DNA from: Bacteroides finegoldii DSM 17565
GTDB taxonomy: Bacteria; Bacteroidota; Bacteroidia; Bacteroidales; Bacteroidaceae
Length of the DNA stretch: 45,060 nucleotides
NCBI RefSeq assembly: GCF_000156195.1
Contig: NZ_GG688333.1
Location: 1-45,060 of the forward strand
Direction: 5' to 3'
Both the position numbers and the translations under genes were made by a program. The notes below the pieces were generated by a model, which saw only the letters and a program-made list of their open reading frames with translations, was not told the DNA's origin and searched no databases. Numbering within the stretch: position 1 is the stretch's first letter; each line of letters starts with the position of its first letter. Of this stretch, positions 31,325 to 39,237 are shown one piece after another.

Positions 31325-32734
31325 ATGAGAACTATCTGTCTTTATTTTGAAATACATCAAATTATACATTTGAAACGTTATCGTTTCTTCGATATCGGTA
31401 ATGACCATTATTATTACGATGATTACGCGAATGAAACGGGTATGAACGAGGTTGCCGAACGTTCATATATTCCTGCTCTCAGTACATTGATTGAGATGGC
31501 TAAGAATTCGGCTGGCGCTTTCAAAGTGGCGCTTTCTATCTCGGGCGTGGCTTTGGAACAGTTGGAGATCCATGCTCCGGCAGTAATTGATTTGTTGCAT
31601 CAGTTGAACGATACCGGTTGTTGCGAGTTCCTTTGCGAACCTTATTCACACGGTCTGTCCTCACTTGCTAACGAGGATTGTTTCCGTGAGGAGGTGATTC
31701 GCCAACGTAATAAGATGAAACAGATGTTTGGCAAAGAACCGAAAGTGTTCCGTAATTCCAGTTTGATTTACTCGGACGATATTGGTGGATTGGTGGCTTC
31801 TATGGGCTTCAAAGGAATGTTGACGGAAGGTGCTAAGCATATATTGGGATGGAAGAGTCCGCATTATGTATATCACTGCAATCAGGCTCCCAGTCTCAAA
31901 CTTCTGTTGAGAGATTTTAAGTTGTCGGATGATATCAGTTTGCGTTTCTCCAACTCGGATTGGGCGGAATATCCTCTGTTTGCCGATAAGTATATCAGTT
32001 GGATTGATGCGTTGCCACAGGAAGAACAGGTTATCAATATCTTTATGGAGTTGAGTGCGCTTGGTATGGCTCAGCCGTTATCTTCCAATATTCTTGAATT
32101 CCTGAAAGCTTTGCCGGAATGTGCAAAAGCGAAAGGTATTACTTTCTCTACACCGACCGAAATTGTGACGAAACTGAAATCTGTATCTCAGCTTGACGTT
32201 GCCTATCCTATGTCATGGGTGGATGAGGAAAGAGATACCAGTTGCTGGTTAGGTAATGTCATGCAACGTGAGGCTTTCAACAAATTGTATAGTGTGGCGG
32301 AACGCGTTCATCTGAGTGATGACCGGCGTATCAAGCAGGACTGGGATTATTTGCAGGCAAGCAACAACTTCCGTTTCATGACGACGAAGAATACGGGTAT
32401 CTGGCTGAATCGCGGTATTTATGACTCTCCTTATGATGCGTTCACGAACTATATGAATATCTTGGCCGATTTCATCAAACGGGTGGATGCATTGTATCCT
32501 GCCGATGTGGATAGCGAAGAACTTAATTCTTTGCTGACTACGATCAAGAATCAGGGAGATGAAATTACCGGACTAGAGAAGATGGTTGAGAAATTGCAGG
32601 CAAAGGTGGCTAAGGAAACTGCTGCTAAAAAAACGACTGCAAAGTCGGCAACAACAAAGAAGGTCGCTGTTAAAAAGACTGAAACTGAACCGAAAAAGAC
32701 AGCCGGAAGACCTAAGAAAACGACTGGAAAGTAA
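31325..32734 (+). CDS. GH57 family alpha-amylase-like protein with basic tail
   Basis: The 469-residue protein opens with the GH57 motif YFEIHQIIHLKRYRFFDIG (residues 7-25). It retains the nucleophile candidate Glu105 in FLCEPYSHGLSS. The usual acid motif DYETFG is replaced: FMELSALG puts Glu242 where an Asp is expected. It may therefore be a low-activity or non-catalytic member; GH57 homologues from Bacteroidetes with altered catalytic residues have been noted in the literature, from memory. The last 45 residues are a Lys/Ala/Thr-rich tail (KKTTAKSATTKKVAVKK) resembling histone H1 tails. It is the last gene of the glycogen operon, and a very strong terminator follows at 32759-32797. Confidence 0.85.
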   Translation: MRTICLYFEIHQIIHLKRYRFFDIGNDHYYYDDYANETGMNEVAERSYIPALSTLIEMAKNSAGAFKVALSISGVALEQLEIHAPAVIDLLHQLNDTGCCEFLCEPYSHGLSSLANEDCFREEVIRQRNKMKQMFGKEPKVFRNSSLIYSDDIGGLVASMGFKGMLTEGAKHILGWKSPHYVYHCNQAPSLKLLLRDFKLSDDISLRFSNSDWAEYPLFADKYISWIDALPQEEQVINIFMELSALGMAQPLSSNILEFLKALPECAKAKGITFSTPTEIVTKLKSVSQLDVAYPMSWVDEERDTSCWLGNVMQREAFNKLYSVAERVHLSDDRRIKQDWDYLQASNNFRFMTTKNTGIWLNRGIYDSPYDAFTNYMNILADFIKRVDALYPADVDSEELNSLLTTIKNQGDEITGLEKMVEKLQAKVAKETAAKKTTAKSATTKKVAVKKTETEPKKTAGRPKKTTGK

Positions 32735-32758
32735 GAAGAGGTAAATTCTTGTTATACA

Positions 32759-32797
32759 CAAAGCCGCGGACAGGATGCGATTCCGTCCGCGGCTTTG
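32759..32797 (+). terminator. Terminator of the glycogen operon
   Basis: A perfect 13-base GC-rich arm (32759-32771) pairs with 32785-32797 around a 13-base loop. It lies 24 bases after the GH57 stop and is almost symmetrical. It probably also works on the minus strand for the convergent DUF4270 unit. Confidence 0.85.
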
Positions 32798-32830
32798 TAA
32801 TGTGCTTTTATGGGGAATACTCTATGGCTA

Positions 32831-32878
32831 TACAGAAACAGCGCAGGTTGCATTAATGCAACCTGCGCTGTTTCTGTA
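32831..32878. repeat. Perfect 48-base palindrome
   Basis: Positions 32831-32854 are the exact reverse complement of 32855-32878. The palindrome has no spacer; the centre is ATTAAT. It lies between the GH57 terminator and the stop codon of the convergent DUF4270 gene. The minus-strand transcript of DUF4270 would fold into a very stable hairpin here, so it may end or protect that mRNA. Confidence 0.85.
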
Positions 32879-32895
32879 AGTTCTTTTATAGTGTT

Positions 32896-34473
32896 CTATT
32901 TATTGAAGTTTGTAGAAATAACTTCAAGTTTTAGTTTGTATTTATCTTGTTCATCCTCGGATAAAGTGGGATCTGTTGCATTAGCTCCCCCTTTTAAACG
33001 TGCATAACCGGGTTTTAAATCGTGTTGTATGCTGATTACATTGGACGAAGTTCCATAATTACTGTTTGCAGAAGAGTCTTTAGTTACAAGTACCGGAATA
33101 AGTACAAATTTGTTCCAGTCTTCTCCTTTATCTTTATCAGCCAGACAGTTGTTTACCATCTGCGTGATATTGTTGAATGTGTATGCGGTGAGATTTCCTG
33201 TAGAAGATGAATAATCAAACAGGGATGATTTTATACCATCACTCAGTTCATTGTTTTTGAAGAAATCGTCTTTGTATTTTTTACGTATCAACAGGACACT
33301 TCGCGGAACGGACATTCCGAATTTCTTGTCGCTTGTTGCTTCATTGTAGATAGGAATGCTTAATTTAACGGCATTCAGCGTATCACTTCCAAGTGTGTTC
33401 GATATTTCTTCAATAGGAAGTGTTACCTCTGTGAATATTCCTGCGGGACTTTTTAAGTAAGTACAGTCTTTTCGGTCAATGCACTCTTCTATTTTCGTAC
33501 CATTTTCCAATTTGTTTGCTTGAATAACTTCACGTGTGGATGTGAAAGAGCGGCCGGCATATACTACGGAATCCTTCCCTAAGGATGTGCGCAATTTGGC
33601 ACCTGTTATACTGTCTCTGGCGTGTTCCAGAAATGCTACATCCATTTGTACAGCGTTAACGTAGAGAATAGTACCGTCTCCGTAATCGCTTTCGACATAT
33701 AATCCGGGAAATATATCTTGAAATTTCTTATACAAATCTTTCGTACGTCCTTCTTTTAATAATTCCTTGCCCAACTCTTCCGTTCTTGCCTTATCTAACG
33801 TGATTTTGACATAAGGAGTGTAGGTTGAAAGATTACGTATAGAATCACTGACGGATAAATCGACTGCCGTGTAAGATTTTCTACCTAATAAACTTGTCTC
33901 TTTATCATAATAGAGATCGGGGTCGATATTGGTATAGTAAGCATTAGGATCTTTGTACCAATATTCATTGGTACCTTCCTTTTTTTTGTCCAATTCATAC
34001 ATACTCAAGCGGCAGGCAGTCAAAGAATCTCCGAAGTAACTGTCATACCAAAGATAAATATTGATCTGACAGTTGCCGATAGAAGTCTCTCCGTCTTTAA
34101 TAGTAGTGTAGTTTTTGTGTACGCTTTCTTCTACATTGTTGAAGTCTGCTATCATCTTTCCAGTACCACTATTGTAATCTCCTTTGAAGGCTTCAGGGAA
34201 AGTCATACCTTCCGGGCAGTTAAGCTGGACTAAAAAGCCTGCTTGATAAGTCCCGAATATTTCATCTGTAAACTTACCCACATACCCGATATTTGTTTTG
34301 GCATAAACTTCTCCAACGGGAATAGATTGGGTTGTTACATCAAATGTCGTTAGTTTTCCATTAATATTCTGGTCACTTCCCGGAAACATTCCCAGTCCTA
34401 ATCCGGCTGTGTTATCATCACAGTTCCAAAAAGTGATTGCCAGTAAAGCTATTAAGGCATATTTTGCTTTCAT
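32896..34473 (-). CDS. DUF4270 family lipoprotein
   Basis: The 525-residue lipoprotein has a signal MKAKYALIALLAITFWNC with Cys18, followed by DDNTAGLGLGMFPGSDQ. That acidic DD after the cysteine fits surface export. The rest is predicted mostly beta with repeated hydrophobic strands and fits the DUF4270 family, which is widespread in Bacteroidetes and has no firm function. It is 21 bases downstream of the glycogen synthase-like gene on the same strand, so they may be co-transcribed. No enzymatic motif is visible. Confidence 0.85.
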   Translation of the reverse strand: MKAKYALIALLAITFWNCDDNTAGLGLGMFPGSDQNINGKLTTFDVTTQSIPVGEVYAKTNIGYVGKFTDEIFGTYQAGFLVQLNCPEGMTFPEAFKGDYNSGTGKMIADFNNVEESVHKNYTTIKDGETSIGNCQINIYLWYDSYFGDSLTACRLSMYELDKKKEGTNEYWYKDPNAYYTNIDPDLYYDKETSLLGRKSYTAVDLSVSDSIRNLSTYTPYVKITLDKARTEELGKELLKEGRTKDLYKKFQDIFPGLYVESDYGDGTILYVNAVQMDVAFLEHARDSITGAKLRTSLGKDSVVYAGRSFTSTREVIQANKLENGTKIEECIDRKDCTYLKSPAGIFTEVTLPIEEISNTLGSDTLNAVKLSIPIYNEATSDKKFGMSVPRSVLLIRKKYKDDFFKNNELSDGIKSSLFDYSSSTGNLTAYTFNNITQMVNNCLADKDKGEDWNKFVLIPVLVTKDSSANSNYGTSSNVISIQHDLKPGYARLKGGANATDPTLSEDEQDKYKLKLEVISTNFNK

Positions 34474-34494
34474 GATTGTCGTATCTTGAATTTT

Positions 34495-35334
34495 TTATTC
34501 TTCTTTGTTATTGTCGGCAGCGGCTTCCCATACCTGATCGTAGAATTCATTACAGGCGTCTGCATAGTTTTCCGGATTTTGGTAATCAAGTACCAGCTTG
34601 CCTGATTGGCGGGCATATTCAATAATAGATTCGTCCACTTTTTCACTGTTTTGTATTACTCCATCGGAATAATCAACAGCTAGTTTGCAGAGAGCAGCAT
34701 AATCTACCGGTTCTTTCAAATCACCCAAGTCTTTTCTTGTGATACCTTTCAACATCAATTTAGTTGCAAAGTCATCGCTAAGTGTATTTTTAAAGTCGTC
34801 TTCATAAACCGAGAATACTACTTTAGCGTCACGGAAGGAAGGCTCGTCTTTGTAGGCTTTCTTAATATAAAGAGGAGCCAAAGCAGTCATCCAGCCGTGA
34901 CAGTGAATTACATCCGGACACCAGCGTAACTTCTTCACCGTTTCCAGTACGCCGCGTGCATAGAAGATAGCGCGGCTGTCGTTATCATCATATTCCACAC
35001 CGTTTTCGTCTGCTGTCTGCAAACGGTTCTGGAAATAATCATCATTATCGATGAAATATACCTGCATACGTGCAGATTGGATGGAAGCGACTTTTATAAT
35101 CAGGGGATGGTCAGTATCGTCAATAATCAGATTCATACCGGAAAGGCGAATCACTTCGTGCAACTGGTTTCTGCGTTCATTGATGTTTCCCCATTTGGGC
35201 ATAAAGGTTCTGATTTCACGGCCTTTTTCTTGGATCGCCTGTGGAAGGTTTCTACCTATATTGGCCATTTCGGATTCTGAAACGTAAGGTGTAATCTCTT
35301 GAGTAATAAATAAAACTTTATTCGCCTTTGTCAT
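34495..35334 (-). CDS. Glycogen synthase-like protein, N-terminal half only
   Basis: The 279-residue protein aligns with only the N-terminal Rossmann domain of GT5 glycogen/starch synthase: ITQEITPYVSESEMANIGRNLPQAIQEKGREIRTFMPKWG (residues 10-50), DVIHCHGWMTALAPLYIK (about 140-157). Normal GT5 enzymes have about 480 residues. The C-terminal GT domain, with its E-x7-E-like motif, is missing. The donor-binding KxGGL motif expected near residue 18 is replaced by SESEMAN. It is probably a regulator, scaffold or pseudoenzyme rather than a synthase. The open frame has no frameshift and ends cleanly with a charged tail (AAADNNKEE), so the short form looks intended. It is divergent from panC. Confidence 0.85.
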   Translation of the reverse strand: MTKANKVLFITQEITPYVSESEMANIGRNLPQAIQEKGREIRTFMPKWGNINERRNQLHEVIRLSGMNLIIDDTDHPLIIKVASIQSARMQVYFIDNDDYFQNRLQTADENGVEYDDNDSRAIFYARGVLETVKKLRWCPDVIHCHGWMTALAPLYIKKAYKDEPSFRDAKVVFSVYEDDFKNTLSDDFATKLMLKGITRKDLGDLKEPVDYAALCKLAVDYSDGVIQNSEKVDESIIEYARQSGKLVLDYQNPENYADACNEFYDQVWEAAADNNKEE

Positions 35335-35362
35335 AATAACAATAGTTCTCTATAATATTGTG

Positions 35363-35370
35363 CAAAGATA
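35363..35370 (-). promoter_or_regulatory. Candidate -7 element for the glycogen synthase-like gene
   Basis: TATCTTTG on the minus strand matches TAnnTTTG and lies 29 bases upstream of the start codon. No TTTG is found at the ideal distance. Confidence 0.4.
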
Positions 35371-35476
35371 CGAAAAAAAAGACACATTAAATAAGATATT
35401 CTTTCTTTATGTGGCAAATATTAGTTTATTTTGCAGAGTTTTTGCAAACGAGTAAAACATAAACCAATAGACGAAA

Positions 35477-36322
35477 ATGAAAGTAGTGCACACTATCAAG
35501 GACTTACAGGCCGAATTGTCGGCACTGAAAGTCCAGGGTAAAAAGGTAGGATTGGTTCCTACAATGGGTGCTTTGCATGCGGGACACGCATCTCTGGTAA
35601 AGCGCAGCGTAAGTGAGAATGGTGTAACTGTAGTGAGTGTCTTTGTGAATCCCACACAGTTTAACGATAAAAACGATTTAGAGAAATATCCGCGTACGTT
35701 GGAGGCTGATTGCAGCTTGTTGGAAGAATGTGGGGCAGCATTGGTCTTTGCTCCTTCGGTGAGCGAGATGTACCCGGAACCGGATACCCGTCAGTTCAGT
35801 TATGCTCCGTTGGATACTGTGATGGAAGGAGCGTTCCGTCCGGGACATTTCAATGGCGTTTGCCAGATTGTCAGCAAGCTGTTTGACGCAGTGCAGCCGG
35901 ATAGGGCTTATTTCGGTGAGAAGGATTTCCAGCAGTTGGCGATTATCCGTGAGATGGTTCGGCAATTAAATTATTCTTTGGAGATTGTGGGTTGCCCGAT
36001 CGTACGTGAAGAAGACGGGTTGGCATTGAGTAGCCGTAACAAACGTTTGTCTGCAGAAGAACGTGAAAATGCTTTAAATATTTCCCGCACATTATTTAAA
36101 AGTCGTAACTTTGCGGCCACTCATACGGTAAGTGAGACGCAAAAGATGGTGGAAGATGCGATTGAAGCTGCACCGGGCTTGCGTTTGGAGTACTTTGAGA
36201 TTGTAGACGGAAATACATTGCAGAAGATAAATGATTGGGAAAATACTTCTTATGCGGTAGGGTGTATCACCGTATTCTGCGGGGAAGTACGACTGATTGA
36301 TAACATTAAATATAAAGAATAA
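35477..36322 (+). CDS. panC: Pantoate--beta-alanine ligase
   Basis: PanC joins pantoate and beta-alanine with ATP to make pantothenate, the precursor of coenzyme A. The 281-residue protein has the family length. It carries the HIGH-like ATP motif PTMGALHAGHASLV (about residues 28-41), the pantoate-binding RPGHFNGVCQIVSKLF, YFGEKDFQQLAIIREMV (about 146-162), and the KMSKS-like SSRNKRLS. The cytosolic enzyme is encoded with panD, 18 bases downstream, which makes its beta-alanine substrate. panB is not in the window. Confidence 0.96.
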   Translation: MKVVHTIKDLQAELSALKVQGKKVGLVPTMGALHAGHASLVKRSVSENGVTVVSVFVNPTQFNDKNDLEKYPRTLEADCSLLEECGAALVFAPSVSEMYPEPDTRQFSYAPLDTVMEGAFRPGHFNGVCQIVSKLFDAVQPDRAYFGEKDFQQLAIIREMVRQLNYSLEIVGCPIVREEDGLALSSRNKRLSAEERENALNISRTLFKSRNFAATHTVSETQKMVEDAIEAAPGLRLEYFEIVDGNTLQKINDWENTSYAVGCITVFCGEVRLIDNIKYKE

Positions 36323-36340
36323 CTAAAAAGACGAAACCTT

Positions 36341-36694
36341 ATGATGATTGAAGTGTTGAAGTCGAAAATTCATTGCGCGCGCGTCACGGAAGCTAATTTA
36401 AACTACATGGGTAGCATCACGATTGATGAGGATTTGCTGGACGCTGCAAACATGATTGCGGGTGAGAAAGTGTATATTGCCGATAACAATAACGGTGAGC
36501 GCTTTGAAACCTACATTATCAAAGGTGAACGCGGTTCGGGCAAGATTTGTCTGAATGGTGCTGCGGCACGTAAGGTGCAACCGGATGATATTGTTATTAT
36601 CATGTCTTACGCACTGATGGATTTTGAAGAAGCCAAGTCGTTTAAACCGACAGTTATTTTCCCAGATCCTGAGACAAACCAAGTGGTAAAGTAG
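36341..36694 (+). CDS. panD: Aspartate 1-decarboxylase precursor
   Basis: PanD decarboxylates aspartate to beta-alanine for pantothenate synthesis. The 117-residue proenzyme self-cleaves at Gly24-Ser25 (YMGSITID) to create the pyruvoyl group on the new alpha chain. Conserved residues include the KIHCARVTEANLNY N-terminus, the NNGERFETYII segment (about residues 51-61), and GSGKICLNGAAARKVQPDDIVIIMSYA. The start at 36341 or the next codon (36344) cannot be separated, as both give a normal N-terminus. It is in an operon with panC and ends at a strong terminator (36718-36764). Confidence 0.96.
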   Translation: MMIEVLKSKIHCARVTEANLNYMGSITIDEDLLDAANMIAGEKVYIADNNNGERFETYIIKGERGSGKICLNGAAARKVQPDDIVIIMSYALMDFEEAKSFKPTVIFPDPETNQVVK

Positions 36695-36717
36695 GAAAGT
36701 ATCTTTGATATTTGAAT

Positions 36718-36764
36718 AATAAGGAAAGCCCCGTCTACATCAAGTAAACGGGGCTTTCCTTATT
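36718..36764 (+). terminator. Terminator of panC-panD
   Basis: Perfect 17-base arms (36718-36734 and 36748-36764) surround a 13-base loop. A T-rich stretch follows. It lies 23 bases past panD and 34 bases before the stop of the convergent NfnAB-type gene, so it may serve both. Confidence 0.9.
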
Positions 36765-36797
36765 CTATTTTTATTATGCTGAAGCAAGCGTCGGCGG

Positions 36798-39098
36798 TTA
36801 GTTACCGGCATTTGCTTTTAGTTGCTCATTCATGGCAGCAGCAGCCTTGCGGCCGTCTCCCATGGCGAGAATGACCGTAGCTCCACCGCGCACGATGTCA
36901 CCGCCTGCATAAATCATGGGAATGGAAGATTCCATATTGTCATTAACGGCAATCGTTCCTTTGCGTCCTAATTCCAGCCCTTTGATAGAACTCGGAACAA
37001 TCGGGTTGGGAGATACACCTACACTGACGATGGCCAGATCGATGTCTATTGTTTCTGTTGCTCCGGGAATGGGTACAGGACTGCGACGTCCGGAAGCATC
37101 CGGTTCACCTAATTCCATCTTTTGCAGGACTACCTGTTTTACGCATCCCTGTTCGTCGGCTATGTATTCGATGGGATTATGGAGTGTCAGGAATTCTACT
37201 CCCTCTTCTTTGGCATGTTTTACCTCCTCGATACGTGCGGGCATTTCTTCTTCCGAACGGCGGTAGATAATCATGGCACGTTCGGCACCCAGACGCTTGG
37301 CGGTACGAACAGAATCCATAGCTGTGTTTCCGCCACCGATAACCGCTACATTCTTGCCGAAAGCTACCGGAGTGTCGGATTCTTCACTGGCTGCGTCCAT
37401 CAGATTGACACGGGTGAGATATTCGTTGGAAGACATGATGTTGATCGAGTTCTCTCCGGGAATATTCATAAAGTTCGGCAGTCCCGCACCGGAAGCGACA
37501 AATATACCTTTGAAACCTTCTGCCTTCAAATCCTCCACGCTGATTGTTTTTCCTACGATGCAGTCCTTGATAAAGTTAACCCCCATCTTCACAAGGTTGT
37601 CTATTTCTACATCTACAATCTTGTTGGGCAGACGGAATTCGGGAATACCGTATTTCAATACACCACCGATTTCATGTAATGCCTCAAATACAGTTACATC
37701 ATAGCCAAACTTAGCCATATCACCGGCAAATGCCAGTCCGGCAGGTCCGGAACCGATTACTGCTATTTTGATACCGTTCTTATTAGCGATGACAGGTACT
37801 GAAATTTGTCCGCTTTCGCGTTCGTAATCAGCGGCAAAGCGTTCCAAATAACCGATAGCGACCGGCTTCTCATTCATTTTCAGATGAATACATTTTGATT
37901 CACACTGTTTCTCCTGCGGGCAAACACGACCGCAAACAGCCGGAAGCGCACTTGTCTCTTTCAAGGTTTTGGCTGCTTCGAGGAACTCTCCGCGCTCGAT
38001 ATTTTTGATGAAACGAGGAATATCGATACCTACCGGACAGCCTTCGGTACATCCCGGATTAGCACAGTCAAGACAACGTTTGGCTTCTGTAACTGCCTGT
38101 TCTGCCGTCAAACCTTGATTTACCTCTTCTTTGCGGCTGTGTGAACGGTATTCCGGGTCAAGTTCATTCATCTCTACACGAGGAATCGCTGTACGCTCTT
38201 TGGGTTTCATTGATTTGCGCAACTCCTGTCTCCAGGCTGCATTACGGCTGTTTTCGTCTATTTCTTTAGTGGCTTCACATTCTGACTCCAGCTTGTGCAT
38301 TTCTTCGCGTTCGATATTCTTGAATGCGCCCATACGTTTCAGCATTTCGTCAAAATTAACCTGGTGACCGTCAAATTCGGGACCGTCTACACAAACGAAT
38401 TTTGTTTTTCCTCCTACGGTGATACGGCAAGCGCCGCACATACCTGTTCCGTCCACCATGATGGTGTTTAGTGAAACATCGGTCGGAATCTCATATTTTT
38501 TGGTTAGCAAGCAAACGAATTTCATCATGATTGCAGGACCGATGGCGAAGCATTTATCCACTTTCTCGCGTTTGATAACTTCTTCCACACCTTCCGTCAC
38601 CAAACCTTTGCGACCGTATGAACCGTCGTCCGTCATGATGATTACTTCGTCGGAACTTTCACGCATTTCTTTCTCCAGGATGATAAGGTCTTTGTTACGT
38701 CCCGCCAATACGGTAATCACACGATTTCCGGCAGCTTTCAAAGCCTGTACGATGGGGAGCATCGGAGCAACACCTACACCACCACCGGCACAAACTACTG
38801 TTCCGAACTTCTCTATGTGTGTAGTCTGTCCCAACGGACCTACTACATCCGTAATGTAATCACCCTCGTTCAGCTCACAAAGACGGGTTGAAGAAAGCCC
38901 GACTTCCTGTACTACTAAGGTAATAGTGCCTTTCTTTACGTCAGAACCGGCTATAGTCAGAGGCATACGTTCTCCCTTTTCGCCTACACGCACGATGACG
39001 AAGTGTCCGGCCTTACGAGATTTAGCAATCAGAGGAGCTTCAATCTCAAATTTGAATACTTTCTCAGAAAAGCGTTCTTTGCTAATGATTTTGTTCAT
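36798..39098 (-). CDS. Fused NfnA/NfnB-type ferredoxin:NADP oxidoreductase (GltD-like)
   Basis: The 766-residue protein joins two normally separate subunits. Residues 1-285 are a ferredoxin-NADP-reductase-like FAD/NAD domain with a [2Fe-2S] site (GMCGACRITVGGKTKFVCVDGPEFDG). Residues about 290-766 are like NADPH-glutamate synthase small chain (GltD/NfnB). That half has two cysteine clusters for [4Fe-4S] (CLDCANPGCTEGCP and CGRVCPQEKQCESKC), an FAD motif GSGPAGLAFAG and an NADPH motif GGGNTAMDSVRTAKR. No gltB is nearby. The order matches the electron-bifurcating NfnAB transhydrogenase, so that role is likelier than ammonia assimilation. It has its own promoter (39158-39187). Confidence 0.9.
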   Translation of the reverse strand: MNKIISKERFSEKVFKFEIEAPLIAKSRKAGHFVIVRVGEKGERMPLTIAGSDVKKGTITLVVQEVGLSSTRLCELNEGDYITDVVGPLGQTTHIEKFGTVVCAGGGVGVAPMLPIVQALKAAGNRVITVLAGRNKDLIILEKEMRESSDEVIIMTDDGSYGRKGLVTEGVEEVIKREKVDKCFAIGPAIMMKFVCLLTKKYEIPTDVSLNTIMVDGTGMCGACRITVGGKTKFVCVDGPEFDGHQVNFDEMLKRMGAFKNIEREEMHKLESECEATKEIDENSRNAAWRQELRKSMKPKERTAIPRVEMNELDPEYRSHSRKEEVNQGLTAEQAVTEAKRCLDCANPGCTEGCPVGIDIPRFIKNIERGEFLEAAKTLKETSALPAVCGRVCPQEKQCESKCIHLKMNEKPVAIGYLERFAADYERESGQISVPVIANKNGIKIAVIGSGPAGLAFAGDMAKFGYDVTVFEALHEIGGVLKYGIPEFRLPNKIVDVEIDNLVKMGVNFIKDCIVGKTISVEDLKAEGFKGIFVASGAGLPNFMNIPGENSINIMSSNEYLTRVNLMDAASEESDTPVAFGKNVAVIGGGNTAMDSVRTAKRLGAERAMIIYRRSEEEMPARIEEVKHAKEEGVEFLTLHNPIEYIADEQGCVKQVVLQKMELGEPDASGRRSPVPIPGATETIDIDLAIVSVGVSPNPIVPSSIKGLELGRKGTIAVNDNMESSIPMIYAGGDIVRGGATVILAMGDGRKAAAAMNEQLKANAGN

Positions 39099-39157
39099 TA
39101 TCTAATTATTTTGTTGGTTTTATTACGTAACTGCTATCAGAATGTTATAAATTTCGG

Positions 39158-39187
39158 CAAAGATACAGCTTATTTACGAAAAACAAA
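39158..39187 (-). promoter_or_regulatory. Promoter of the NfnAB-type gene
   Basis: On the minus strand TTTG (39187-39184), an 18-base spacer and TATCTTTG (39165-39158) match the consensus exactly. It abuts the serS terminator. Confidence 0.65.
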
Positions 39188-39216
39188 AAGAAAAGCCACT
39201 CTTTTGATGAGTGGCT
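39181..39216 (-). terminator. Terminator of serS
   Basis: AGCCACTC (39216-39209 on the minus strand) pairs perfectly with GAGTGGCT (39201-39194). TTTTCTTTTTG follows. It begins 22 bases after the serS stop. Confidence 0.8.
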
Positions 39217-39237
39217 CTTTATATACTTGCTCTTTTA

